This document shows, in pieces, positions 26,578-34,144 of a stretch of 42,592 nt of DNA. The stretch covers positions 1-42,592 of the forward strand of contig UQPI01000016.1 in the NCBI GenBank assembly GCA_900542945.1, written 5' to 3'. Every line of letters starts with the position of its first letter. Position 1 is the stretch's first letter. The notes beneath the pieces were generated by a model. It searched no databases. It had not been told where the DNA came from and saw only the letters and a list, made by a program, of their open reading frames with translations. Source of the stretch: an uncultured Collinsella sp. Its GTDB lineage: Bacteria > Actinomycetota > Coriobacteriia > Coriobacteriales > Coriobacteriaceae. The position numbers and the translations under genes are program-made.

Positions 26578-26620
26578 AAATTGGGGCCGATTCCAACATA
26601 GCTGGAATCGGCCCCAATTT
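26578..26620. terminator. Bidirectional terminator between MFS and TetR genes
   Basis: An 18-bp perfect stem (26578-26595 with 26603-26620) on a 7-nt loop, with A-rich and T-rich flanks, lies between the convergent MFS and TetR genes. Confidence 0.93.
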
Positions 26621-26725
26621 CTATTCAACAACTTTTGCAATCATCGCGAACACGGGTTTCGGACCATTCCGCGACCCCGCAAGTCGTCGCATCGCGCTTG
26701 CCAAGGTGCCTCTGTTATTACGCGC

Positions 26726-27289
26726 CTATTTAAACATGAGTTCGACGATTCCTGCCCAAACAGCCTTTTCATCGATGTCTTCATCTTGGGCAACGGTATT
26801 GCTCGCTCCCTCAAGTACGGTGTAAAGAATCTGCACGTACAGCATGACGTCTGTTTCATCGGAAAACGCGCCAATTTCTAGGCCATGGAGAAGGATGTCT
26901 TTAAGCGCGTCCATAGTTCGGTTGATCGCCGTTGCCTGACGTTCCTGAACTGCAGGGATTCGATTTGCCTGAATACTGACCTCGGCCAGCACGCGACGGC
27001 GCTTTTCATCACTACGATAGCCACCTATAACCGAATTGCCGAGCTCGATAAGCGCCGCCTTGAATCCGTCCCTATCGACTATTAGCGAGTAGTCGCGCTG
27101 ATAGTCGATAGTCGGAAACATACTATCTAAGAGCGTGGTAAAAATATCCTCTTTAGAGGGAAAGTAGTAGTACACCGATGGCTTGGATATACCGACACGG
27201 TCGCAGATTTTTCCAATGGACGCCTTGTCGTAACCGACTTCTGCCACAAGATCATACATTGCGTCCAATATTTTTCCCTTTGTGCTCAC
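26726..27289 (-). CDS. TetR-family transcriptional regulator of the deiminase cluster
   Basis: A 187-residue TetR-type repressor. The N-terminal helix-turn-helix is SIGKICDRVGISKPSVYYYF (about 24-43), and the helical C-terminal domain has no close match I recognise. It starts at GTG 27289, with GGAG 9 nt before it. It is divergent from the deiminase gene. Operator-like sequences sit in the shared intergenic region, including one over its own putative promoter, and at the promoter of the first MFS gene. It probably represses all three units and is released by the substrate or a product; the ligand is unknown. Confidence 0.9.
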   Translation of the reverse strand: MSTKGKILDAMYDLVAEVGYDKASIGKICDRVGISKPSVYYYFPSKEDIFTTLLDSMFPTIDYQRDYSLIVDRDGFKAALIELGNSVIGGYRSDEKRRRVLAEVSIQANRIPAVQERQATAINRTMDALKDILLHGLEIGAFSDETDVMLYVQILYTVLEGASNTVAQDEDIDEKAVWAGIVELMFK

Positions 27290-27377
27290 GCTTCACTTCT
27301 CCATTGCAAATCACTTCCGCATTGCCAACATTATTAAGGATGGCAACGGAACATCAATTCGTGTCCAAACACGACCA

Positions 27378-27461
27378 CTATAAACGGTGAACGGTAGGTA
27401 TCGACAGGCGAATGGCAATTATACAAAAACACCTACCGAACGGTAGGTATAGTAGTACTAT
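27378..27461. promoter_or_regulatory. TetR-type operators in the divergent regulator/deiminase region
   Basis: ACCTACCGAACGGTAGGT (27431-27448) is a palindrome with 8-nt arms around AA. GAACGGTAGGTAT (27389-27401) repeats its right half exactly, next to a minus-strand -10-like TATAGT (27378-27383) facing the regulator gene. A smaller palindrome, ATAGTAGTACTAT, follows at 27449-27461. The deiminase promoter must be close by, but no clean -35/-10 pair was found. Confidence 0.75.
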
Positions 27462-27528
27462 AGCTGGTGTAACCCCGCTATTGTCGCGGCCGGACAGCAT
27501 TGCGGGAAACCCGACGGAAGGACCAACC

Positions 27529-28767
27529 ATGTACGAGAACTATCGTATGCCGGGCGAGTTTGAGAAGCGCTCCAACGTCTATGTGACATGGCTTCCCGAT
27601 TACATTCGCGCAGAGGGCTTCGATAATCGCCAGCCCTGCGTTGACGTAATTAAAGCTTTGCTTGAGTATGGCGACGTTACGGTCAACCTCAACTGTGGCA
27701 CCCCCGGCTCCTACGAGGAAGCCTGCTCGCGCCTTAAAGAAGAAGGGGTGGATCTCGACCGTATCCAGATTACGCAGTTCGAAGACTCCAACTTCTACGT
27801 TCGCGACAACGGCCCCAGCATCATGGTCGACGACGAAGGCCATTCCTATATGGTCAACCCCGCTTGGACCTATTATGGCGTGTGGGACAAGAACTCCCCA
27901 GAGTGCCAGTCCGCACGCAGGGCAGCTGTTCACATGGCGGTTGCGCTCGGGTGCTTCGATATCGTCAATTCCGAAATGGTTTCGGAGGGCGGCGACCGCG
28001 AGTTTGACGGTCACGGCACCCTGATCGCCATCGAGGACACGGAATGCCGCAAGCGCAATCCCGAGTTCTCAAAAGAGGAAGTGGAGGCCGAGTACAAGCG
28101 CATCTACAACCTCAACAAGGTTATCTGGCTGCCGCAGCCTATGCTTGAGGACGACGACTATCGACTGGGCATCCTCGACGAGAAGGAAGATGGAACTCCT
28201 GTCTTCGGCATGAGCTTCGCCGCCCACATCGATGAGATGTGCCGCTTTATCACCCCGAACAAGATTCTTCTTGCCGAGGTATCCGATGAGGAGGCCGCCT
28301 CGAGCAAGGCGGGCGCGGAATCGCGTCGTCGCATCGACGCCGCCTACGAGATTCTACGCGCCGAGACGGACTGGGAGGGCAAGCCCTTCGAAATCGTTCG
28401 CATGCCCACTGCCGAGCCGATCGAGGTTGTCATCGCCCCCGGCGACGAGGACTACGAGCTGTATAAGGGCTTCATCGACGAAATGGGCGGCAAGTTCATG
28501 GATGGCACCCCTTGGCCCGAAGGCCCCGTTCACTTTTATGCCGCAGCAAGCTACTGCAACTTCCTCATCTGCAACGGCGTCGTTCTTGGCCAGCGTTATT
28601 ACCACGAAGGCATGAGCGAAGTCGTGAAGGAGAAGGACGAGCAGGCCAAGGCGGTTCTTGAGAGCTGCTTCCCCGATCGCAAGGTCATCATGATCGACTC
28701 TCTCGCGCTTAACCTGTCCGGCGGCGGCGTGCACTGCTGGACCAAGGACGTGGCCGCCAGCTGCTAG
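27529..28767 (+). CDS. Agmatine deiminase-family (guanidino) hydrolase, divergent
   Basis: A 412-residue enzyme of the Porphyromonas-type peptidylarginine deiminase/agmatine deiminase family. These enzymes hydrolyse a guanidinium group to a ureido group plus ammonia. Catalytic elements are visible: VRDNGP (91-96), EGGDREFDGHGT (153-164), His233 and Asp235 in AAHIDE, and the nucleophile Cys403 in GGGVHC. Differences from typical agmatine deiminases are the altered segment around H233, a long charged insert (about 165-225) and the loss of the usual proline after HCxT (HCWTKDVA). The substrate may therefore not be agmatine. The ATG at 27529 has GGAAGG just upstream. It is followed by a transcarbamylase and a transporter and is controlled from the TetR operator region. 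Confidence 0.85.
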   Translation: MYENYRMPGEFEKRSNVYVTWLPDYIRAEGFDNRQPCVDVIKALLEYGDVTVNLNCGTPGSYEEACSRLKEEGVDLDRIQITQFEDSNFYVRDNGPSIMVDDEGHSYMVNPAWTYYGVWDKNSPECQSARRAAVHMAVALGCFDIVNSEMVSEGGDREFDGHGTLIAIEDTECRKRNPEFSKEEVEAEYKRIYNLNKVIWLPQPMLEDDDYRLGILDEKEDGTPVFGMSFAAHIDEMCRFITPNKILLAEVSDEEAASSKAGAESRRRIDAAYEILRAETDWEGKPFEIVRMPTAEPIEVVIAPGDEDYELYKGFIDEMGGKFMDGTPWPEGPVHFYAAASYCNFLICNGVVLGQRYYHEGMSEVVKEKDEQAKAVLESCFPDRKVIMIDSLALNLSGGGVHCWTKDVAASC

Positions 28768-28814
28768 CAAGTTCTTAAACTTGCGCTGCCTGATCCAAGC
28801 GCCACATTTACAGT

Positions 28815-28844
28815 CCCCGAGGGATATCCGTGTTTCCCTCGGGG
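28815..28844 (+). promoter_or_regulatory. Hairpin between deiminase and transcarbamylase genes
   Basis: CCCCGAGGGA (28815-28824) pairs perfectly with TCCCTCGGGG (28835-28844) over a 10-nt loop. There is no T-run, so partial termination, RNA processing or 3'-end protection of the deiminase message is more likely than full termination. The next gene starts 45 nt later. Confidence 0.6.
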
Positions 28845-28888
28845 GCGCATTCGACACTTACCCATCAAACAATTGAAAGGAAATAGGC

Positions 28889-29953
28889 ATGAACAACAGC
28901 CTTCGCGGTCGCGACTACCTCAACATCCACGATCTTTCCTCTGAGGATTTCCGTTACCTCATCGATCTTGCCTGGAACCTCAAGGCCCAGAAAAAGTCCG
29001 GTGTCGACCAGCGCTACTTCCCCGGCAAGAACGTTCTCGCCAACTTTGAGTGGGGCTCGACCCGCACTCGTTGCGCCTTTGAGACCTCTTGCAACGACCT
29101 GGGCATGGGCTTCACCTATCTGACCAACTCCCACATGGGCGATTGCGAGACCATCGAGGATGCCATGCGCGTCTTCAACGGCATGTATGATCTCATTGTC
29201 TATCGTGCACAAAAGGACGAGCAGTTCCTCTATGATGTCGCCGACTTGGTCGATATTCCAGTCATCAATGCCCTCACCCTCGGCGATCACCCGACCCAGA
29301 TGCTCGCTGACGCTCTCACGATGGAGGAGCAGTGGGGTGGTCTGCGCACGAGCCGTGGCAAGAAGATGGCCTTCGTTGGCAACTGCGCCGGCGCCCCCGT
29401 GTGGTATGGCCGTCTGTGCGCGATGCTCGACATGGACTTCCTCGCCATCGGCCCCGACGACCTCCGTCACCAGATGTGCAAGGAAATGATCGAGGAGGTT
29501 GAGGCCTGCTACGCCAAGTACGCGCCTAACAGGACCTTCACCATCACCTCTGACCTTGATGCTCTGGACGGTGTCGACGTAATCGTTACCGAGGAGTGGC
29601 GCTACATCAACCCCGAGTGCGGCGACGAGGTTCTGGACCCTGACGACTACAACTCTTGGCTTGGCGACGCCGAGTCCCTGTACCCCTATCGCGTCACCAG
29701 TGAGCTGTGCAAGCGCACCAACAACCCCGACATCTTCTGCATGCACGAGCTCCCCTCTGTTCACAACGCAAATCACCGCGTTGGCAAGATGTTGCTCGCC
29801 CAGTGCAAGAACGACCTGCATCGTGAAATCATCACCGAGGGCTTTGAGATTGCGGACGAGTGCTTTGAGGCCAACGCGTCGGTCATCTTCCGTGAGGCAG
29901 AGAACCGTCAGCACACCATTAAGGCCGTTATGTGCGCCCTTCTGGGTCTCTAG
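28889..29953 (+). CDS. Aspartate/ornithine carbamoyltransferase-family enzyme with altered second-substrate site
   Basis: A 354-residue transcarbamylase. The carbamoyl-phosphate site is intact: GSTRTRCAFE (STRT at 57-60), Arg106 in VYRAQ, and HPTQMLAD from His134. The amine-side motifs are not. The GDxxN region reads VGNCAGAP, the D...SMG loop of ornithine carbamoyltransferase is TEEWRYI (234-240), and HCLP is HELP with Glu287 in place of the cysteine. These changes argue against ornithine, and the putrescine enzyme's motifs are not seen either. Following a deiminase, it probably phosphorolyses a ureido compound to an amine and carbamoyl phosphate, or carbamoylates an unknown amine. AAAGGA precedes the ATG. 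The stop is 11 nt before the next MFS gene. No carbamate kinase is in the window. Confidence 0.85.
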   Translation: MNNSLRGRDYLNIHDLSSEDFRYLIDLAWNLKAQKKSGVDQRYFPGKNVLANFEWGSTRTRCAFETSCNDLGMGFTYLTNSHMGDCETIEDAMRVFNGMYDLIVYRAQKDEQFLYDVADLVDIPVINALTLGDHPTQMLADALTMEEQWGGLRTSRGKKMAFVGNCAGAPVWYGRLCAMLDMDFLAIGPDDLRHQMCKEMIEEVEACYAKYAPNRTFTITSDLDALDGVDVIVTEEWRYINPECGDEVLDPDDYNSWLGDAESLYPYRVTSELCKRTNNPDIFCMHELPSVHNANHRVGKMLLAQCKNDLHREIITEGFEIADECFEANASVIFREAENRQHTIKAVMCALLGL

Positions 29954-29964
29954 GAGCTGTATCA

Positions 29965-31230
29965 ATGGAAAATGCAAAGTTAAAGAGCAGCAAGGTTTAC
30001 GCATGGGTTCTCGTGATCGCGCTCGGCCTCATGTCTGCCGGTACGACCGGATCCTATAGCGTAATCGCTGGCTCCTTCGTCGCGCCCGTGTGCGAGGAGT
30101 TCGGATTTGACTACTCCATCTTCTCGTATTACTTCACTGCAACGCTCATTGGTCTTGCAGCGGCTCTTCCGTTTGTCGGAAAACTCATCCCCAAGGTTGT
30201 TGGCAAGTTTTGGCTCCCCGTCGTTGAGCTTATTCTGCTCGCCGCTGGCGCAGGCATGGCCTTCTACACCGAAGTCTGGATGTTCATCGCAGCTGGTGCT
30301 TTGATTGGCGTTTGCTTCGCCTTCACTACCGGCGTCGCCATGTCCGATGTTATTGACCAGTGGTTCAAAAAATCTGGCGGCCTGGCAATTGGTCTCGCTT
30401 GGGCAGTGAACTCGATTTACATGCTCATCATGAGTCCCGTCATCACCTCTGTCATTGAGGCTGCTGGCTGGAGGACTGGTTATCTGGTGCTCGCTGGCGT
30501 CTCCGCCGTGCTCATTCTTCCCGCTTCCATCCTGATTATCCGCTATAAGCCCCAGGACAAGGGCATGCTGCCCTATGGCTATGTCGAAGGCGAGACGGTC
30601 GCCGAGACCGAGGAGACGACCGAGGATAGTGCACGTGGCGTTAGCTACGCACGCGCTATTAAGTCGCCTGCATTCTTTTTCTGCATCGGCTTCCTCTGCC
30701 TCGTTCAGCTTACTTGCTGCATGAACCAGCTGTTCCCCACCTATGCCGCCGAGGTCGGCTTTAGCCCCATGGTGGGTGGCTTCATGGTTTCCGCCGCATC
30801 GCTGTTCGACCTGTTCCTCAACCCGATCGTCGGTACCACTTGCGATAAGTTTGGCAGCACCAAGGCCATTCTGAGCTGGCTCGCCGTCTCGATTCTCTCC
30901 TTTGTCATGCTCATGATGAGCAGCGGCAACTCGACGCTCAGCATTCTTGCTGCCGGTGTTAACGACGTCATGTACGTCATCGCCGGCACCGCTCTGACCG
31001 TTTTGGTGATGGACGTCTTTGGCTCCCGTGACTTTGGTCGCATCTTCGCGCTCATCTGCTCCGTGGGCTATATCGTCGGCGCCTTTGGCATGCCCGTCAT
31101 GATGAAGGTATACGAGCTTGTCGGCTCCTTCCAGGGCGTTTTCATCTTCTGTATTGCATGCAACGTCATCATCGGTCTGTTCTTGCTGCTGGCAAAGAAG
31201 ACTGGTAAGAGCCTCTCTTGGGACGAATAG
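29965..31230 (+). CDS. MFS transporter, paralogue of the one at 25243
   Basis: A 421-residue, 12-helix major facilitator of the oxalate/formate-antiporter-like branch. It aligns with the transporter at 25243 along its whole length, including AGTTGSYS near helix 1, TEVWMFI, MSDVIDQWFKKSGGL and QLTCCMNQLFPTYA. AGGAG lies 8 nt before the ATG at 29965, only 11 nt after the transcarbamylase stop, so it is in the same transcript. Duplicate transporters could serve uptake and product exchange, or two related substrates. A terminator follows. Confidence 0.87.
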   Translation: MENAKLKSSKVYAWVLVIALGLMSAGTTGSYSVIAGSFVAPVCEEFGFDYSIFSYYFTATLIGLAAALPFVGKLIPKVVGKFWLPVVELILLAAGAGMAFYTEVWMFIAAGALIGVCFAFTTGVAMSDVIDQWFKKSGGLAIGLAWAVNSIYMLIMSPVITSVIEAAGWRTGYLVLAGVSAVLILPASILIIRYKPQDKGMLPYGYVEGETVAETEETTEDSARGVSYARAIKSPAFFFCIGFLCLVQLTCCMNQLFPTYAAEVGFSPMVGGFMVSAASLFDLFLNPIVGTTCDKFGSTKAILSWLAVSILSFVMLMMSSGNSTLSILAAGVNDVMYVIAGTALTVLVMDVFGSRDFGRIFALICSVGYIVGAFGMPVMMKVYELVGSFQGVFIFCIACNVIIGLFLLLAKKTGKSLSWDE

Positions 31231-31280
31231 TTCGATTCGTCTTAGTCATACGCTGTAGGAGTTAATCTGCAGCAGCTTTA

Positions 31281-31309
31281 GGGCATCGGCTAACGCCGGT
31301 GCCCTTTTT
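31281..31309 (+). terminator. Intrinsic terminator of the deiminase operon
   Basis: GGGCATCGGC (31281-31290) pairs with GCCGGTGCCC (31295-31304) on a TAAC loop, with one G-T pair, followed by five T. It closes the deiminase, transcarbamylase and MFS unit. Confidence 0.92.
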
Positions 31310-31315
31310 CATGGA

Positions 31316-31346
31316 ATGTGACAAAGGGACAGTCCCTTTGTCACAT
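31316..31346. repeat. 31-nt palindrome, copy 4
   Basis: A perfect palindrome identical to the one at 15650-15680, placed 7 nt after the terminator T-run and 8 nt before the stop of the convergent membrane-protein gene. It may act as terminator for that gene. Confidence 0.85.
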
Positions 31347-31353
31347 TGGGCGC

Positions 31354-32487
31354 CTAGCTCGTTTTGCCCACCAACGTGATACGGATGCTTGGATGGGTGT
31401 ACTCGTCAAATTCATCCTCGGGATCCGTGTCAAACGAATAGTACGTTTTGATGGGGTTGTCACTCGTCCTGATGGAGATTCTCTCGTAGAGCGAACCGTT
31501 CAAAAAAGCCTGCCTAAACTCTTCGGGGAGCTTTTGCGGTGCTAGGAGCTCGGGACTCACGGTCTTGACGTCTACGGTTTGGACGACAGAGGAAAGCTCG
31601 TCCAAGTCGAGCTCGATGCGGGCGAGGTTGTCCTCAAGGCTCGCGTCGGGGTCGATCTCTGCAATGTAACTCACTTCTTTGAGCGTTCCCTTGTTGTCGA
31701 AATCCAGGTACGTATAGGTCTTCTGGGTATCGGAGTCGCCTTCGTGCAGATAGCCGCGGACGTGATAGCCGTAATCTTGATATCGCTCGTAAGGGTCATC
31801 GGCGGACACGTACTCGCATGCGGGCTCTAGCGTCTTGCGGGCGATGGCGATCTGCTCGGCCGTGGCCGCGGCATTCTCCTGCATCTCGATGTTTCCCTGT
31901 GCCAGCTGCGGGATATAAGCACCGCACACGATTGCGAGGGGCAGCGCCACAAGCGCGATGATCCACTTTTTTGCACGGGGGATAGGCACGCTATAGGCCT
32001 CCGCCATGGCCTTTGCGTTGGCATAGCTTTCGGTAAGTACGTCCGCTGCGGTGGCGACGGCGCCCACGGCAGCGGCGACTTCTGCCGCGCCGCCCAAGCT
32101 GCGCGCGGTCTCGTTGTCGCTGTTCTTGAGCAGGCGCGCGGCGGCCTGCGTGCCAATAACGCCCGCGATTTGTGCCGAGCGGTCTTTCTCGGACTGCTCG
32201 ACGGCGAGTCGGCGCTGCATTTCTTTCCACTGCTTGCCGCGCATGCCAAAGCGCGGCGCGAGCGCACAATAGCAGAAGATGACGAGCTCGACGGCGGTGA
32301 GCACCAGGGCGGCTATCATGCCCGTTTCTTGGAAGCCTTCGTGATGGAAGACGATGTCGTCGATCATCTCGAAGGGAATGATCGAAAATGGCAGCACGAA
32401 CGCCATGGCAAGCGCCGCACCGGCAACTTTGGGGCTGATGCAGTATCGCTGGATGCGCTTCTTTTCTTGTTCGCTGAGCTGCCGCAT
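31354..32487 (-). CDS. Membrane protein of unknown function
   Basis: A 377-residue protein with hydrophobic helices at about residues 20-42, 55-80 and 185-205. An Ala-rich helical cytoplasmic region lies between the second and third, and an external C-terminal domain of about 170 residues is acidic. No family was recognised. The N-terminal stretch SEQEKKRIQRY before the first helix suggests a soluble start. The C-terminal part reads like a conserved extracellular α/β domain. I chose the ATG at 32487, with GAGGGG close upstream; a longer frame to 32613 has no site and an implausible start. It is a single gene converging on the MFS operon. Confidence 0.7.
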   Translation of the reverse strand: MRQLSEQEKKRIQRYCISPKVAGAALAMAFVLPFSIIPFEMIDDIVFHHEGFQETGMIAALVLTAVELVIFCYCALAPRFGMRGKQWKEMQRRLAVEQSEKDRSAQIAGVIGTQAAARLLKNSDNETARSLGGAAEVAAAVGAVATAADVLTESYANAKAMAEAYSVPIPRAKKWIIALVALPLAIVCGAYIPQLAQGNIEMQENAAATAEQIAIARKTLEPACEYVSADDPYERYQDYGYHVRGYLHEGDSDTQKTYTYLDFDNKGTLKEVSYIAEIDPDASLEDNLARIELDLDELSSVVQTVDVKTVSPELLAPQKLPEEFRQAFLNGSLYERISIRTSDNPIKTYYSFDTDPEDEFDEYTHPSIRITLVGKTS

Positions 32488-32713
32488 GATCCCCTCGATT
32501 CTCGTCGCTTTCCGTCTGTGGCGCGCGTGTGCCCCCGAGTATAAATGAGTGGAGAGTGTCTGTTGTTCAGACATGACGGTCAACAGCGTGGTGTTGGCGG
32601 TCGTCGTGATCATGAACGTCGTTTTTGGAGCATGGAGCCGCTGTCATGGGGCGAATGACGCGCAAAGGGGCTGTCGTGGGACAGCCTCTCACTGTTTGTG
32701 GGCGCCAGTAAAT
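32488..32713. other. Intergenic stretch with a small hairpin
   Basis: No gene is seen. AGGGGCTGTC (32666-32675) pairs with GACAGCCTCT (32680-32689) on a GTGG loop with one G-T pair. A short palindrome, GTCTGTTGTTCAGAC, lies at 32558-32572. The membrane-protein promoter should be here, but only a lone TATACT-like -10 on its strand was seen. Confidence 0.45.
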
Positions 32714-32895
32714 CGAAGGTGAATGGTTTTCCGAGAAGTGAACGACCTATTCTGGACCCCTGAAGCATTCGCACTTTTGGATGCAAAAACCGCAGGATTT
32801 GAGCGACAAAACCGCAGGAAATGGCTCTCCAAAAGTGTCGATGCTTCGGGGATCCGATTTCACTCGTTCACTTCGCGGAAAAGCATTCACCTTCG
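32714..32895. repeat. 182-bp long-hairpin element
   Basis: The outer arms 32714-32745 and 32864-32895 are complementary at 30 of 32 positions. Inner arms 32757-32781 and 32828-32851 also pair with a few mismatches (CTTTTGGA with TCCAAAAG). The apical part holds two copies of AAAACCGCAGGA, at 32787-32798 and 32809-32820 or within a base of these. The element has no transposase and lies between divergent genes. It could be a miniature inverted-repeat element or a highly structured RNA. A 66-codon frame across it is a by-product of the repeat. Confidence 0.75.
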
Positions 32896-32980
32896 TTGCG
32901 TGAGGCGACGGATGGAAGGGTGATTATCGTCAAGTAGCTACCTCTTCCTTGTGAATCATCTGAAGCACAAGGCATAATGC

Positions 32981-33011
32981 ATGTGACAAAGGGACGGCCC
33001 CCTTGTCGCAT
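32981..33011. repeat. 31-nt palindrome, copy 5 (degenerate), upstream of the Dus gene
   Basis: The left arm ATGTGACAAAGGGAC is kept while the right arm has drifted (GCCCCCTTGTCGCAT). Unlike the other copies it lies in front of a gene, ending 23 nt before the Dus start. Terminator or attenuator action on read-through is possible. Confidence 0.8.
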
Positions 33012-33034
33012 TCGTTGATATGAGAGAAGAGTAG

Positions 33035-33988
33035 ATGATTCTATCGCTGGCCCCTATGGAGGGGATTACCGGGCATGTGTTCCGTCGCGTGCATGCGGAG
33101 TGCTTCGGCGCGCTCGATTGTTATTACACGCCGTTTTTGCCGCCGCCGCGGGTGGGAAACCGCTTTGGCGGCAAGGCGTTTAAGGAGATCGATCCTGCCA
33201 ATAACCAGGGAATTAATGTCGTTCCCCAGCTTATGTCCAAGAATGCGGACGAGTTTGTGTGGGCAGCACACGTGCTCGCCGACATGGGCTACCGCGAGGT
33301 CAATCTCAACCTTGGCTGCCCCTCGGGGACGGTTGTCGCGAAGGGCAAAGGGTCGGGCTTTCTGCGCAACCTCGATGAGCTCGAGGTGTTCCTGAGCGAT
33401 GTGTGCGAGCGGTCGCCGTTGCCGGTGTCGGTAAAGACCAGGCTGGGGTTGGAGAGTGACGACGAATACGGGCGCGTGCTCGATCTGTACTGCCGCATGC
33501 CGCTGGCAGAGCTGATCGTGCACCCGCGTGTACAGAGGGATCGCTATACGGGTTCGCCGCGCAAAGCGTTTTACGGCGAGACGTTGGATCGCGCGCCATT
33601 CCCCGTGGCCTATAACGGCGACATCTTTGATCTTGAGGACATGGATGCGCTGGTGGAGGCCTATCCCGGCACGCGCCATGTAATGCTGGGACGCGGCTTG
33701 CTCGCGAACCCCGCGCTGGCTCGCATGGTTAAGGGTGGCCCTGCTGCCACGGCAGCCGAACTGCAGCGTTTCCATGACATGCTGTTTGCGGCCTATGCGG
33801 AAGAGATTGGCGGCAACGCGGTCTTTCGCATGAAGGAGTGGTGGTTCTACGCCAAATGCGCCTTCGCCGACCCCGCTACCGTTCACAAGCTCGTACGCAA
33901 GACTAAAAAGGTCGACGAATACCGCGCCGCCGTCGAGCGTGTCTTTCGCGAGCAGCCACTTGCGCCTATAGCCCGCTTCCACGGCTAG
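33035..33988 (+). CDS. tRNA-dihydrouridine synthase family protein
   Basis: A 317-residue TIM-barrel flavoenzyme of the Dus family, which reduces uridines in tRNA with NADPH and FMN. Seen are APMEGIT at the N-terminus, the catalytic Cys95 in NLGCPSGTVVAKGKGSGFL, VKTRLG for substrate binding, VHPR, and the FMN phosphate site near MLGRGLLANP. The active-site region differs slightly from DusA/B/C (GTVVAKGKG rather than QKGG-type), so the tRNA position cannot be assigned. GAGAAGAG precedes the ATG at 33035. It is a single gene followed by a strong inverted repeat. Confidence 0.88.
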   Translation: MILSLAPMEGITGHVFRRVHAECFGALDCYYTPFLPPPRVGNRFGGKAFKEIDPANNQGINVVPQLMSKNADEFVWAAHVLADMGYREVNLNLGCPSGTVVAKGKGSGFLRNLDELEVFLSDVCERSPLPVSVKTRLGLESDDEYGRVLDLYCRMPLAELIVHPRVQRDRYTGSPRKAFYGETLDRAPFPVAYNGDIFDLEDMDALVEAYPGTRHVMLGRGLLANPALARMVKGGPAATAAELQRFHDMLFAAYAEEIGGNAVFRMKEWWFYAKCAFADPATVHKLVRKTKKVDEYRAAVERVFREQPLAPIARFHG

Positions 33989-33994
33989 TTAGTT

Positions 33995-34040
33995 ATCGGG
34001 GACGTTCTTTAACGACTGGTCATTTAAGAACGTCCCCGAT
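33995..34040. terminator. 15-bp inverted repeat after the Dus gene
   Basis: ATCGGGGACGTTCTT (33995-34009) pairs perfectly with AAGAACGTCCCCGAT (34026-34040). The loop and right arm are the start of the 126-bp repeat shared with 35121. There is no T-run, so termination is plausible but not certain. Confidence 0.65.
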
Positions 34041-34140
34041 GACTATGTGTGCCGGACCCATGCAAAAAGCTGTACGCCAGCATCCAAGGATGTCGAAAAA
34101 TATCGTTTTTGGATGCTGACGTACATGTTTGGTTCGGTAG
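34015..34140. repeat. 126-bp direct repeat, copy A
   Basis: It matches 35121-35247 over its full length with scattered substitutions, in the same orientation. It includes an internal near-palindrome beginning and ending GTAC, with arms GTACGCCAGCATCCAA and its near-complement around a short core. The right end is 5 nt from the stop of the antitoxin-like gene. Confidence 0.85.
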
Positions 34141-34144
34141 GGGA

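Noticed and set aside
28865..30004. 379-codon minus-strand frame
   Set aside because: It is antisense to the transcarbamylase, which has conserved motifs and a ribosome-binding site.
25243..31230. MFS genes as the usual agmatine/putrescine antiporter AguD
   Set aside because: AguD belongs to the APC amino-acid antiporter group, whereas these have MFS motifs.
32723..32923. 66-codon frame in the long hairpin
   Set aside because: It is produced by the inverted repeat and has no ribosome-binding site or recognisable fold.
15650..33011. CRISPR-like reading of the repeated 31-nt palindrome
   Set aside because: Copies are kilobases apart at gene ends, with no regular spacers and no cas genes.
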